NCBI GenBank assembly: GCA_016699715.1
Contig: CP065007.1
Span: 3,173,001-3,237,000, forward strand
Source of the DNA: Candidatus Competibacteraceae bacterium
GTDB lineage: Bacteria > Pseudomonadota > Gammaproteobacteria > Competibacterales > Competibacteraceae
Direction: 5' to 3'
Length of the DNA: 64,000 bases
The first letter of the stretch is position 1; each line of letters starts with the position of its first letter. Below are positions 9,383-18,736 of the stretch, piece after piece. Made by a program: the position numbers and the translations under genes. A model generated the notes under the pieces. The model did no database searches and had not been told where the DNA came from. It saw only the letters and a program-made list of their open reading frames with translations.

Positions 9383-11497
9383 CTAGTGTCCCATGACCAC
9401 GGCACTCTGTGCAGGAGGCGCGCTGGCTAGCACGACCAGATCGGCGACGATGCGCGCGCTTTCGTCCAGGGCCGCGTCTGGAATCGCGCTGTCCTTGCCG
9501 GCCGGGATCTCGTCATCCGCCTTGAGCGGCGGCAAGCCCTTGGCGACGCGGTAGCGGTTTTCCCGGTCGCGCTGCCAATTCTCGATGCGCTCGTGCTCGG
9601 CCCGACGCTGTTTTTCCTGCAACGAAACGGTGGTTCTGTCCTGCTGCTCCTTAGTGAAATCGAGGTCGCGCAGAAACGCCTGATAATCCGAGTCGCTGGT
9701 GGCGCGCTCCTGATGCCGCCGCGCCAGTTCCGGCACCAGCACCGCCAGATTCCGGTCAGCCCGATAGCGGGTGGCGGCGATTTCATCCCAAGGCAGCGCG
9801 TTCTTCTGGGCGCTCTCGCCGATTTCCTCGCTGTCCACCACCGAGGGAATGGCGAGATCCGGCCGGACTCCACGATGCTGAGTGCTGCTGCCGTTGACGC
9901 GATAGAACTTGGCGATGGTCAGCTTCAACTGGCCCTGCGGATCCTTGGCCCGGGTCAAGCGGTTCAGATCGACCAGGGTTTGCACCGTGCCCTTGCCGAA
10001 GGTCGGATCGCCGATGACGACGCCGCGACCGTAGTCCTGAATGGCGCCGGCGAAGATTTCCGAAGCCGAGGCGCTGGCATGATCCACCAGTACCGCCAGC
10101 GGCCCGCCGTACAGCCGGTTGCCTTCGCTGTCCTGCTCGACTTCCACTCGACCACTGGCGTTTCTGACCTGCACCACTGGCCCATCGCCGATGAACAGAC
10201 CGGTCAAATCCACCGCTTCCTGCAGGGAGCCACCGCCGTTTTCGCGGAGATCCAGCACCAGTCCGTCGATCTTGCCATCCAGGTCCTTGAGCAACCGCCG
10301 GACGTCGCGGGTGGTGCTGCGGTAATCCTCGACTCCGCGCCGGGCGGCTTCGAAGTCGCTGTAGAACGCCGGCACGGTGATGATGCCGATCCGCAGCTCG
10401 CGGCCATCGGGACCCCGTATCGTCTTGATTTCACTCTTGGCGGCCTGTTTCTCCAGTTTGATGGTGTCGCGGACCAAGCGCACGGTCTTCTCGGCCGCGG
10501 TCACGCCGGCCTTGCCGGGTAGTACCTTCAGACGCACCACCGTGCCGCGCTGGCCGCGGATGCGCTCGACCACATCGTCCAGCCGCCAGCCGACCACATC
10601 CACCCAGGGACCCTTGTCGCCCTGCGCCACGCCGACGATCTTGTCGGCCGCCTTGATTTGCTGGCTGAGATCGGCCGGGCCGCCGGCCACCAGTTCGACC
10701 ACCGTCACCTGCTCATCCTCCATGCGCAGCACGCAGCCGATACCTTCCAGCGACAGGCGCATCTGGATGTTGAAATTCTCGGTGTTGCGTGGCGAGAAGT
10801 AGGCGGTGTGCGGGTCGAAGGCCTGCGCAACCGCGTTCATGTACAACTGGAATACGTCGTCGCTGCTGGATTGTTGCGCCTGGCGCAAGCGGTTGTCGTA
10901 GCGCTTGCTCAGCAGTTCGCGGGCGGCAGCCTGATCCTTGCCGGACAGGATCAGAGTCAGCATCTCGTGCTTCAGTTTTTTACGCCAGATTTCATCCAGA
11001 TCGGCCGGGTTGGCGGCCCAGGGTGCGTCCTTGCGATCCACGTTCAGGGATTCGTCCACATCGAAACGAAACCCCCGCTCCAGCAGGGACTGGATGCGGG
11101 TGGTCCGCTCCGCCAACCGGCGCAGATAGACGTTGAAAATAGCGTAGGCCGGGCGCAGGTCGCCTTTCTTCAAGGCATCGTCCAGGGTATCGCGATACCG
11201 CTCGAAACCGGCAATGTCGCTGGCCAGGAAATAGGAACGGCTGAAGTCGAGATCATCAAGATACGTGGTCAGGATGAGCGCGGACAACCGGTTGTCCAGG
11301 CTGCTTTGCCGGTAATGGTGCTGGGACAGCAGTTCGGCGATGGTCCGGTCCAGCGAGGCATGACGGGCCGCCGGCATCAGGTCGCCGATGGCGATGGCCC
11401 CGCTGGGAGCGGCCGATTTGGCGAACGCCCCCGGAGAACCCAGCAACAGAACCAGCGGCAGCAGGATCAGAAACTTCAGAGCGCGAATGTTGTGCAT
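9383..11497 (-). CDS. prc: Tail-specific C-terminal processing protease (S41A)
   Basis: Periplasmic protease that trims or degrades proteins from exposed C-termini. 704 residues from the ATG at 11497, which gives a clear signal peptide (FLILLPLVLLLGSPGAFA). Order: helical N-terminal domain, PDZ domain (about 230-330), S41 catalytic core, and a charged C-terminal DUF3340-type tail. By alignment with E. coli Prc the catalytic Ser is Ser477 in SASEIFAGA, with Lys502 in FGKGTVQ and Asp488 in QDYGRG. An in-frame ATG 45 bases upstream would spoil the signal peptide. It lies 44 bp after the NYN gene on the same strand. Confidence 0.95.
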   Translation of the reverse strand: MHNIRALKFLILLPLVLLLGSPGAFAKSAAPSGAIAIGDLMPAARHASLDRTIAELLSQHHYRQSSLDNRLSALILTTYLDDLDFSRSYFLASDIAGFERYRDTLDDALKKGDLRPAYAIFNVYLRRLAERTTRIQSLLERGFRFDVDESLNVDRKDAPWAANPADLDEIWRKKLKHEMLTLILSGKDQAAARELLSKRYDNRLRQAQQSSSDDVFQLYMNAVAQAFDPHTAYFSPRNTENFNIQMRLSLEGIGCVLRMEDEQVTVVELVAGGPADLSQQIKAADKIVGVAQGDKGPWVDVVGWRLDDVVERIRGQRGTVVRLKVLPGKAGVTAAEKTVRLVRDTIKLEKQAAKSEIKTIRGPDGRELRIGIITVPAFYSDFEAARRGVEDYRSTTRDVRRLLKDLDGKIDGLVLDLRENGGGSLQEAVDLTGLFIGDGPVVQVRNASGRVEVEQDSEGNRLYGGPLAVLVDHASASASEIFAGAIQDYGRGVVIGDPTFGKGTVQTLVDLNRLTRAKDPQGQLKLTIAKFYRVNGSSTQHRGVRPDLAIPSVVDSEEIGESAQKNALPWDEIAATRYRADRNLAVLVPELARRHQERATSDSDYQAFLRDLDFTKEQQDRTTVSLQEKQRRAEHERIENWQRDRENRYRVAKGLPPLKADDEIPAGKDSAIPDAALDESARIVADLVVLASAPPAQSAVVMGH

Positions 11498-11541
11498 GCT
11501 ATCTCTCGACGAAAACGGCCCTCGAACGCCATGCTTCCTCA

Positions 11542-12387
11542 TCAGGACGAGATGGGATGGACCAGAATGATGTCGGTGGCGACCGGTTGCTTGCCGTTCG
11601 GTTCGGCCAGGGTGAACTCGAACAGGTGGTTGCGGGACGGCAGCTTCATGACGTTGAAACCTTCCGGCAAGCTGGAGTCATGAAAAAACGCCGTCCGGTA
11701 AGGAGAGTCGGGGTCGCGGGAATCGGTTTTCCATAGATACTGCGACAGCTTGACCAGAAACCGCATGAAGCCAAAACTTTTGTTGTCGTCGTGATGATAA
11801 CAGTAGCCGCGAACCCGCGAACCCATCGCGCCCCACATGGGAGCGGCGTAATCATCGCCGCGAGTCGGCAACAAACCCGGCACCAGATAGCCGGACACGT
11901 ACATGTCCGCTTCCCGGCGCAGTTCCTCCGACACGTTGTCGAACGCCAGCACTTCGACCCGGCAGCCCTTGTTCTGCAGGGCGCGGACCACCTGCACGAA
12001 ATCGCCATCGCCGGTTGCCAGCAGCACCCGGTCCAGATTTTCCGATTGCAACAGTACGTCCACGGCCATGTCGAGATCGGCGTTGGCCTTGCCGTAGCGG
12101 TTGCCGGCTTCGTCCTGAAACCATTTGACCCGCTTTTCGATGACCTTGTACCCCAGTTCGCGCAGGGCGGATTGGTAGGCGCGGGCCTTGTCACGATAGA
12201 CCGTGTTGGTTTCGGCGCGTTCCTCGTCGTAGGACAGGTAAACGTTCAGGCGCAGTGGCTCGGCGTGATCGCGGCAGGCGAATTCACGCAGGATATCGTA
12301 TTGCATGCGTTGCCCGCCATTGCGTGAAATATTAGCGGCGTCTACGTAAACGCCAACCTTGGCATGAGATTTGATATCGATGGTCAT
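11542..12387 (-). CDS. NYN domain (LabA/DUF88-like) putative RNase
   Basis: 281 residues. The PIN-like NYN fold is indicated by VYVDAANI (Asp16), the central KANADLDMAVDVLL and ATGDGDFVQVVRAL, which supply the acidic metal-binding cluster. Such proteins are predicted metal-dependent RNases in RNA turnover. A C-terminal region of about 110 residues after the NYN domain (from GDDYAAPMWG) has no motif I recognise. Upstream of prc and probably co-transcribed with it. Confidence 0.85.
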   Translation of the reverse strand: MTIDIKSHAKVGVYVDAANISRNGGQRMQYDILREFACRDHAEPLRLNVYLSYDEERAETNTVYRDKARAYQSALRELGYKVIEKRVKWFQDEAGNRYGKANADLDMAVDVLLQSENLDRVLLATGDGDFVQVVRALQNKGCRVEVLAFDNVSEELRREADMYVSGYLVPGLLPTRGDDYAAPMWGAMGSRVRGYCYHHDDNKSFGFMRFLVKLSQYLWKTDSRDPDSPYRTAFFHDSSLPEGFNVMKLPSRNHLFEFTLAEPNGKQPVATDIILVHPISS

Positions 12388-12630
12388 ATGCTTATTTGAA
12401 TGTAAATTGAGAGCGTCATTACTGGAGGGAATGAACTGTACCTAAGGGAGACGAATTGCATGATATTTTTATCATAAATCTTGTGTGGATCCGCTACATT
12501 TTTACGGCCTCGCCACGAATGGCGAAACATGGCGATGACTGCTGGTTCGAGCGACGGTGCCAAGCTCGCCGACCGCCCGGCCGATCCCGCAAGCGTGATC
12601 CGACGCGCCGCGCGCGCCGGACCGACCGGC
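12388..12630. other. Intergenic region with AT-rich patch
   Basis: About 240 bp between the NYN gene and the slipin stop. The part 12390-12510 is visibly AT-rich and probably carries the minus-strand promoter of the NYN-prc-DUF815 run. No RNA gene or good hairpin terminator is evident. Confidence 0.3.
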
Positions 12631-13407
12631 TCAATGGTTGTCGGTGCTTCCCGCCGACAACCGTTCCGCATCCAGCAGCGGCCTGAGCAGATCCATCGGC
12701 ACCGGAAATACGATGGTGGTGTTGTTCTGGATGCCGATGTCGTTGAGCGTTTGCAGGTAGCGCAATTGCAGGGCCTGCGGTTGGGAGGCGATGATCGCGG
12801 CGGCCTGGCGAATCCGGTCGGCGGCCTGAAACTCGCCCTCGGCGTTGATGATCTTGGCCCGCCGCTCGCGCTCGGCCTCGGCCTGGCGGGCGATGGCGCG
12901 GATCATGCTTTCGTCGATATCCACATGCTTGAGTTCGACGTTGGACACCTTGATGCCCCAGATGTCGGTCTCGCTGTCCAAAATATTTTGAATGTCCCGG
13001 TTCAGCTTCTCCCGTTCGGCCAGCATCTCGTCCAGTTCGTGCTGGCCAAGCACGGAGCGCAGCGTGGTCTGCGCCAGTTGGCCGGTCGCGGCGTAGTAAT
13101 CCTCGACCTGAATGATGGCCCGCTCGGGGTCGATCACCCGGAAGTAGATGACGGCGTTGACCTTGACCGAGACGTTGTCGCGGGAAATCACATCCTGGCT
13201 GGGTACGTCCATGACGATGGTGCGCAGGTCCACCCGCCTCATTTTCTGGATGACCGGCACCAAAATGATCAGACCCGGTCCCTTGACCGCCTGAAAGCGC
13301 CCCAGGAAAAACACCACGCCGCGTTCGTATTCGTACAGCACCTTGATCGAGGCGGCGACCAGCGCCAATAGTACCAGCAGCGCGATAAAGATCGGATTGA
13401 AGATCAT
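12631..13407 (-). CDS. Slipin / stomatin-like SPFH membrane protein
   Basis: 258 residues. One N-terminal membrane segment (FIALLVLLALVAASIKVL) is followed by the SPFH domain (YERGVVFFLGRF to VPSQDVISRDNVSV) and a coiled-coil stretch with RQAEAERERRAKIINAEGE. Stomatin-like proteins form membrane microdomain scaffolds. Its start overlaps the stop of nfeD (ATGA), the widely conserved slipin-NfeD operon in which the NfeD protease cleaves the slipin partner. Confidence 0.93.
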   Translation of the reverse strand: MIFNPIFIALLVLLALVAASIKVLYEYERGVVFFLGRFQAVKGPGLIILVPVIQKMRRVDLRTIVMDVPSQDVISRDNVSVKVNAVIYFRVIDPERAIIQVEDYYAATGQLAQTTLRSVLGQHELDEMLAEREKLNRDIQNILDSETDIWGIKVSNVELKHVDIDESMIRAIARQAEAERERRAKIINAEGEFQAADRIRQAAAIIASQPQALQLRYLQTLNDIGIQNNTTIVFPVPMDLLRPLLDAERLSAGSTDNH

Positions 13408-14819
13408 GACGGTTCCCCTTTGTCGGAATCCAGCGCTTGCACCCACAGCATCAATCCCTCGCGGCCGGCGACTCGGACCCGGTCGCCTTGCCGCAACGGT
13501 CGGTCGGCGCGGACGCGCCAGGATTCGCCGCGAATCCACGCCCGGTCGTCGTCCGCCATCACCGTGCCCACCGCGCCCAGCAAGGTTTCCATCCCGCTGA
13601 CCGCCGGCCGGTGGCGCTGCCGGGCGAACAGCGTCGCCAGACCGATCAGCACCACCGCGCTGGCCAGGGCGAAGCCGACGATCAGACCGATGGGAATCTC
13701 GTAACCTGGGCCGGTTTCGTCCCACAGCAGCAGCGAGCCGGCGACAAAAGCAACGATCCCGCCCAGCCCCAGCGCGCCGAAGCTGGGCACGAATGCCTCG
13801 GCGATCATGAAGGCCAGACCGAGTAACAGCAGCGCCAGACCGGCGTAGTTGACCGGCAGCACCTGAAACGCGAACAGCGCCAGCAGCAGGCAAATGCCGC
13901 CCAGCACGCCGGGCAGCGCCGTGCCGGGATTGGCCAGCTCGAAGAAAATGCCATAGACCCCGATCAATAGCAGCACGTAGGCCACCATCGGGTGAGCCAC
14001 CACCGCCAGCAGCCGGTTCCGCCAGTCGGGCGCAAGGGTTTCGACAGTCAGATTGCGGGTGGACAGCGGTCGTTTGTCACCGGCGATCTCCACCGATCGG
14101 CCATCGGCCTGTTGCAGCAAATCGGAGACGTTGACGGCGATCAGGTCGATCACGCCTTTTTGCAGGGCCTCCTGGGCGCTGAGGCTGGCCGCCTCGGTCA
14201 CGGCCTGCTCGGCCCATTCGACGTTGCGGCCTCGTAACTGGGCCAGCGAGCGGATGTAGGCCCGAGCGTCATTGACCACCTTGCGCTCCATGTCGGAACC
14301 AGATGGGGTGGGTTTGTCAGCGGGTTTGTCAGCGGGTTTGTCAGCGGGTTTATCGGCGGACTTGTCGGTGTCGGGTTCGCGGGCTTGATCCCGGTCGGTC
14401 GGCCGTGCCGGTAGCGGCAGGCCACCGATTTGCACCGGGGTAGCCGCGCCCAGGTTGGTGGCGGGCGCCATGGCGGCGATGTGGCAGGCGTAGAGAATGT
14501 AGGTGCCGGCGCTGGCGGCGCGAGCGCCTTCCGGGGCGACATAGCCGATCACGGGTATCGGTGAAGCCAGGATCGCCTGGATGATGTCACGCATGGAACT
14601 GTCCAGGCCGCCGGGCGTGTCGAGCTTGAGAATGATTGCCATCGCGCCGCGTTCGCGCGCCTGGCCAAGACCGCGCAGGATGAAATCGCGGCTGGCTGGA
14701 CCGATGGCGCCTTGCACCTCCAGCAGCAGCGCCGAGCCGGATGCCGACGCGGCGACCAGCGCGCTTCCCGCCCATGCCGCCAGCCATGCCAGCACCATCA
14801 CCGCCCGCCACACGCGCAT
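13404..14819 (-). CDS. nfeD: NfeD-type membrane serine protease (NfeD1b)
   Basis: 471 residues. Signal peptide 1-30, then a ClpP-like protease domain with the TPGG motif near residue 68, nucleophile Ser103 in ASAGTYIL, the TNLGAA motif and a candidate general-base Lys in ERKVVNDARAYI. Several membrane segments and a C-terminal OB-fold NfeD domain (about 410-465) follow. A low-complexity linker between TNLGAA and the Lys segment repeats the unit DKPA four times (DNA about 14312-14360), seen here as a tandem 12-bp repeat. ATG at 14819 chosen because it begins the signal peptide. Operon with slipin. Confidence 0.92.
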   Translation of the reverse strand: MRVWRAVMVLAWLAAWAGSALVAASASGSALLLEVQGAIGPASRDFILRGLGQARERGAMAIILKLDTPGGLDSSMRDIIQAILASPIPVIGYVAPEGARAASAGTYILYACHIAAMAPATNLGAATPVQIGGLPLPARPTDRDQAREPDTDKSADKPADKPADKPADKPTPSGSDMERKVVNDARAYIRSLAQLRGRNVEWAEQAVTEAASLSAQEALQKGVIDLIAVNVSDLLQQADGRSVEIAGDKRPLSTRNLTVETLAPDWRNRLLAVVAHPMVAYVLLLIGVYGIFFELANPGTALPGVLGGICLLLALFAFQVLPVNYAGLALLLLGLAFMIAEAFVPSFGALGLGGIVAFVAGSLLLWDETGPGYEIPIGLIVGFALASAVVLIGLATLFARQRHRPAVSGMETLLGAVGTVMADDDRAWIRGESWRVRADRPLRQGDRVRVAGREGLMLWVQALDSDKGEPS

Positions 14820-14900
14820 TCCACAGCCTCCGTCGATCACCGTGTCACCTAACAATCATTTTAGACTGTCGGACACGGGTACGGTGCGACGACCATGCGC

Positions 14901-15323
14901 TCAATCTTCCAGCGCTTCCCGAATCCGGGCCGCCAGCGCCTTGAGTTCCCCGGGATCGCCGGGTGCGCGACCGTGGGCGCCGGCGCGCTGCCCTTCCCGC
15001 ATCGGCACGATGTGGACATGGTAATGGGGTACGGTTTGACCGGCGGCGGCGCCGTTGAACTGGCTGATGCGCAACCCGTCGGGCGCCAGCGCCTTATGCA
15101 CGGCACGGGCGATGCGTTGGGTGGTCCTGGTCACGGCCAACAGGTCCGATTCGGCGATCTCCAGCAGGTTGGCGGCATGTGTCTTGGAAATCACCAGCGC
15201 ATGACCCGGACTGGCTGGCTGGATATCCATGAAAGTCAGGGTGTGCTCGTCTTCGCAAACCTTGATGGCTGGGATGACGCCCCGGATGATTTTGCAAAAA
15301 ATACAGCTTTCGCTGGGGTTCAT
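14901..15323 (-). CDS. HIT family nucleotide hydrolase
   Basis: 140-residue histidine-triad protein of the HINT-type branch. It starts with the Cys pair SCIFCKI and ends with the triad His100, His102 and His104 in HYHVHIVP. Members hydrolyse nucleoside phosphoramidates or similar nucleotide conjugates in the cytoplasm. RBS GGAGG precedes the ATG. About 80 bp upstream of nfeD on the same strand. Confidence 0.93.
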   Translation of the reverse strand: MNPSESCIFCKIIRGVIPAIKVCEDEHTLTFMDIQPASPGHALVISKTHAANLLEIAESDLLAVTRTTQRIARAVHKALAPDGLRISQFNGAAAGQTVPHYHVHIVPMREGQRAGAHGRAPGDPGELKALAARIREALED

Positions 15324-15408
15324 GCGGTTGGCCTCCTGAGCGGCAGGCGGTTGGGCGGGAAAGTCTTTTCCGTGTATGGGGTGGTTCCGGCGCGGGGCGC
15401 ACCCAGCT

Positions 15409-16134
15409 TCAGGGTTGGCGCTCGACCGTCCGAATCTCCATGCGCATCACTTCCTTGCCTTTCTTGTGCTGGGCAATCCGCACCGGCAGATAGCGCAATT
15501 CGGGCGCGAACCAAAAGGTGGTGATTCGGGTGCTGCCCGGTTTGGAGTGGCTGATGCGTAGCGCGCGGAGCCGGCCGAGCGGAGTATCCAGTATCTCCTC
15601 GCCCTCGTTGCGAATCTGGAAGGTTCTGAGCGCGGTCTCGTCTACCAGCGTGTACTGTTCGGGCAGACGGTCGCGTTGCAAATCCCGCATCACCACCATG
15701 TTGAGACTCAGGGGGTCCACCACGCCAGGCGACAGCGGCAGGGTGGCCTGGCGCGTACCGCTGCGCGCTTCGACCCGACCGGCTGGCCAGTCGAAGCGCA
15801 GTTGCACGTCACCGGATTTCTTGCCGGTTTCCATCCGCCGTTCGTAACGGGTCGGCTGAATCCGGCCATCGCGGATTTCCCCGCTGGCCCGCTCGCGGAC
15901 ACTGGCCGACGCCAGCAGCGCCACCAGCCCGTTGGGGCGGACATCGGAACTCATCTGGTAACCACCCGAACCGTCCGCGGCCAGGCTCATGACCGCTTCG
16001 CCCAGCGAGAATCCCTGGCCATACACTTCGTAATGGGTCTGAAAGGGTGCGACGGGCAATTCGCCGCCAGCGGAGGTTGAGAGACCGAGCGCCAGCCCAG
16101 CGGCCAGCATGATGGCGCGGAATGATCGTTTCAT
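15409..16134 (-). CDS. DUF3108 periplasmic protein
   Basis: 241 residues. N-terminal signal peptide (MKRSFRAIMLAAGLALGLS). The body matches DUF3108: an opening FQTHYEVYGQGFSLGEA, a central PLSLNMVVMRDLQ and a C-terminal TFWFAPELRYLPVRIAQ. The family is beta-rich and of unknown function, often found in proteobacterial envelopes. The start at 16134 was chosen over an upstream in-frame ATG because it gives the compact signal peptide. Confidence 0.85.
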   Translation of the reverse strand: MKRSFRAIMLAAGLALGLSTSAGGELPVAPFQTHYEVYGQGFSLGEAVMSLAADGSGGYQMSSDVRPNGLVALLASASVRERASGEIRDGRIQPTRYERRMETGKKSGDVQLRFDWPAGRVEARSGTRQATLPLSPGVVDPLSLNMVVMRDLQRDRLPEQYTLVDETALRTFQIRNEGEEILDTPLGRLRALRISHSKPGSTRITTFWFAPELRYLPVRIAQHKKGKEVMRMEIRTVERQP

Positions 16135-16250
16135 GCGACGGCGCATCCTCGCCGACCCGACGGTCGGCAATCGATTTCAAGGATAATGACCGCGCATGAT
16201 AGACCATTCCCGGCGACCGCGTGCCCACGGATCGCCACGTTAGGCGGGGT

Positions 16251-16472
16251 TCAGGCTTGCAGTTGGGTGAGTTGGCCGCGACGTTCGCGCAACAGCGTTT
16301 CATAGGCACGGCTGAGCGCATGTTCGTAGGCACAGTCGCCGGCTTCGCCCATTTCGTGCAGACGCGCCTCGAAAAAGGCGATTTCCTGGCGCAGAAAGTC
16401 GACGGCCCGATAATCGGCCATCGGATGGCCACGGCTCCCTTGGCGGGTGCTCAGGGCAAAATCGGCGTACAT
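16251..16472 (-). CDS. Small helical protein, unrecognised
   Basis: 73 residues, supported by a strong GAGGAG ribosome site upstream of the ATG at 16472. The sequence is hydrophilic and helical with a coiled-coil look (DFLRQEIAFFEARLHEM, ETLLRERRGQLTQLQA). No domain recognised. It sits between nadC and the DUF3108 gene on the same strand. Confidence 0.6.
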   Translation of the reverse strand: MYADFALSTRQGSRGHPMADYRAVDFLRQEIAFFEARLHEMGEAGDCAYEHALSRAYETLLRERRGQLTQLQA

Positions 16473-16569
16473 GGCTTGCTTCTCCTCATTTGGTTGTCAT
16501 TTTCGCGATTCGAACATAGCGTACTTCGAGTGGGTGAACTCCGCATGACACCGGCGTGAAATCCGCGTT

Positions 16570-17400
16570 TCACCAGGTACGGAACCGCATGGATAGATCG
16601 ACCGCGCGCACGTCCTTGGTCAGGCCGCCGATGGAGATGTAATCGACTCCGGTTTCGGCGATCCCGCGCACGGTATCGAAATTGACGTTGCCGGAGGCTT
16701 CCAGCTTGACGCTGCCACCAACGATCCGCACCGCCTCGGCCATGGCTGTCAGATCGAAGTTGTCGAGCATGACGATATCGGGTCGGGCGGCCAGCGCCTC
16801 TTCCAGTTCGGGGCGATTCTCCACTTCCACTTCGACGGTGATGCCGGGATGCAAACGGCGAGCGGTGGCGATGGCGTTGCCAATCGATCCGGCCGCCATG
16901 ATGTGATTTTCCTTGATCAACACGGCGTCGAACAAACCGATGCGATGGTTGCGGCAACCGCCGCGGCGCACGGCGTATTTCTGTGCCAGCCGCAGGCCCG
17001 GCAAGGTCTTGCGGGTATCGAGAATGACGGCCTGGGTACCGCTCACGGCATCGGCATAGCGGCGAGCCAGCGTGGCGGTGCCGGACAGCAGTTGCAGGAA
17101 ATTCAAGGCGGTGCGCTCGCCGGTCAGCAGAGGGCGAGCCGGGCCGCGTAGGGTGCAGAGCAATTGCTCGGGTTCGACGCGGTCGCCGTCGGCCGCTCGC
17201 CAGTCGGTGGCGATACGCGGATCGAGCTGGCGGAACACGGCGTCGAACCAGGCGGTGCCGCACAGAATCGCGGTTTCGCGGCTAATGACGGTCGCTTCGG
17301 CCTGGGCGTGCTCCGGGATCAGCGCGGCGGTCAAATCGCCGTCGCCGACATCCTCGGCCAGCGCCAGGGCGACATTGGGATTGAGATCGGGCAGAGTCAT
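16570..17400 (-). CDS. nadC: Nicotinate-nucleotide pyrophosphorylase (quinolinate phosphoribosyltransferase)
   Basis: Converts quinolinate and PRPP to nicotinate mononucleotide in de novo NAD synthesis; cytoplasmic. 276 residues, the normal length. Diagnostic segments are EDVGDGDLTA, RTALNFLQLLSGTAT, LDTRKTLPGLR, GGCRNHRIGLFDAVLIKENH and EVEVENRPELEEAL. The ATG at 17400 follows GGAGCTGCC. An open extension upstream overlaps the PCuAC gene and is not coding. Confidence 0.96.
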   Translation of the reverse strand: MTLPDLNPNVALALAEDVGDGDLTAALIPEHAQAEATVISRETAILCGTAWFDAVFRQLDPRIATDWRAADGDRVEPEQLLCTLRGPARPLLTGERTALNFLQLLSGTATLARRYADAVSGTQAVILDTRKTLPGLRLAQKYAVRRGGCRNHRIGLFDAVLIKENHIMAAGSIGNAIATARRLHPGITVEVEVENRPELEEALAARPDIVMLDNFDLTAMAEAVRIVGGSVKLEASGNVNFDTVRGIAETGVDYISIGGLTKDVRAVDLSMRFRTW

Positions 17401-17510
17401 GGCAGCTCCTCGGAAAACGGTTTTGGCGCAACGATGGCGCAGCGGGGCGCGATATCGCGCGGCGAGGAATAAACTATAGGCTCCATTGAACCCCTGTGAG
17501 GAGCAAAACC

Positions 17511-18008
17511 ATGCGAGCCTTTCTGTTTGGCCTGCTGCTGGCATTCGCCGCCGCGGTGTTCGCGGCCGATGGCAATCCCCTGCGTATCGAGCAGCCCTGG
17601 GCGGCCGAAACGCCGCCGGCCGCCCATACCGGTGCCGCCTACCTGAGTATCGTCAACGGCGGCGAAGCCGATCGCCTGCTCGGCGCCAAGGCCGAGGGAG
17701 TCGGTCATGTCGAACTGCATACGACGACCATGGACGGCGGCGTGATGCGAATGCGCAAGGTCGGGGTGCTCGACGTACCGGGCGGCGCGACCACCGTGCT
17801 GGAACCCGGCGGTATTCACATTATGCTGATCGACCTGAAGCAACCGCTGCGCGCCGGCCAAAGCGTCCCGCTGACTCTGGAGTTCGAAAAAGCCGGGGCG
17901 ATGCAAGTGCGGGTTCCGATCCGCAAGCGCGAAGAGATGCAGCCTTCGACGTCGCCACCCATGCATGGCCATGGCCACGGCGACGGGCAGAAAATGAAGA
18001 TGGAATGA
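17511..18008 (+). CDS. PCu(A)C periplasmic copper chaperone
   Basis: 165 residues with a signal peptide (MRAFLFGLLLAFAAAVFA) and the copper site of the PCuAC family: His/Met residues in HVELHTTTMDGGVMRMRKV followed by GGIHIMLIDL, corresponding to the H(M)x10Mx21HxM motif. Delivers Cu(I) to the CuA site of cytochrome oxidase. The C-terminal tail is unusually His/Met-rich (MHGHGHGDGQKMKME) and may add a second copper site. RBS GAGGAG precedes the chosen ATG. Confidence 0.92.
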   Translation: MRAFLFGLLLAFAAAVFAADGNPLRIEQPWAAETPPAAHTGAAYLSIVNGGEADRLLGAKAEGVGHVELHTTTMDGGVMRMRKVGVLDVPGGATTVLEPGGIHIMLIDLKQPLRAGQSVPLTLEFEKAGAMQVRVPIRKREEMQPSTSPPMHGHGHGDGQKMKME

Positions 18009-18027
18009 ACCTCCATCGTCCTCGTCT

Positions 18028-18492
18028 CTACCCGGCCTGTTCCAGTACCGCCGCGTGAGCGGGGCAACGAGCGCGCAGCGTGGCTACGAACGTGGCCAGC
18101 GCCGGCCGATCCGGGAACCGATAGAGATGGGCGGGACAGCGGCAGTCGGAGGCGCCGAAGCGAAACAGCGGCGGCGCGCCGCCCAAATCCTCCCGCAACA
18201 CCGTCGCCCACAGGCACTCGCGGCGGATCGGATCATGGCTGAACCAGACCGCCCGCAAGACGGCACGACTTCTCAGGTAATCGATGTGCCAGTGCGGGTG
18301 GGTCGCCGGCCGGCGATGATGGGCCAGCCGCGCCGCCGTCCCGCCCGGTCCGAAGGCGCTGCCGACGTACACCACCCAACCGGGTTCCAGCCGCAGTTGG
18401 CGGCGCCGTCCGACCGCGATTTCTCCCACCGCGTCGATGCGCAGCAGCAGCGTGTAGGTTCCCGATTCGGGGGCGGGCGCTGGCTGCTTCAT
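18028..18492 (-). CDS. DUF123 / GIY-YIG-like nuclease family protein
   Basis: 154 residues. Begins with GTYTLLLRIDAVGEIAVG and continues WVVYVGSAFGPGG, the DUF123 version of a GIY-YIG core, with HWHIDYLR and a Cys motif DCRCPAHLYRF. Predicted endonuclease-like fold of unknown function. The ATG at 18492 has GGAGGAGG seven bases upstream, so longer in-frame starts at 18525-18534 are less likely. Convergent with PCuAC. Confidence 0.82.
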   Translation of the reverse strand: MKQPAPAPESGTYTLLLRIDAVGEIAVGRRRQLRLEPGWVVYVGSAFGPGGTAARLAHHRRPATHPHWHIDYLRSRAVLRAVWFSHDPIRRECLWATVLREDLGGAPPLFRFGASDCRCPAHLYRFPDRPALATFVATLRARCPAHAAVLEQAG

Positions 18493-18534
18493 GTGAGCCT
18501 CCTCCTCCAGGTTGGCTTGTGTCATTGCTGACAA

Positions 18535-18736
18535 TTGCCGCCTCCAGCCGGTGATATCTGCGACAGTTTGTCATTGCCGGCATAAAAATTATGATTATTT
18601 ATAATTGGTTATAGTTATTTTCCTTCAGGCACGGCGGTTGCTTGTAGCGGTGGTGTCGTCCGTTTCCGGACGGTGGCGGATCACGGTCCGCCCTTGACGA
18701 GTTCACTGCTCAGGTCGCCATTGAAGGAAGGATTGT
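18535..18736. promoter_or_regulatory. AT-rich intergenic region upstream of hppA
   Basis: The stretch 18580-18625 is very AT-rich inside GC-rich surroundings and contains TATAAT at 18600-18605 and TATAGT at 18610-18615. Neither has a good -35 at ideal spacing, so this is only a likely promoter region for hppA and perhaps the divergent DUF123 gene. Confidence 0.4.

Noticed and set aside
12384..12671. Minus-strand ORF of 95 codons across an intergenic region
   Set aside because: Arg/Ser-rich, no RBS, spans an AT-to-GC change and overlaps the slipin stop; looks like chance open frame.
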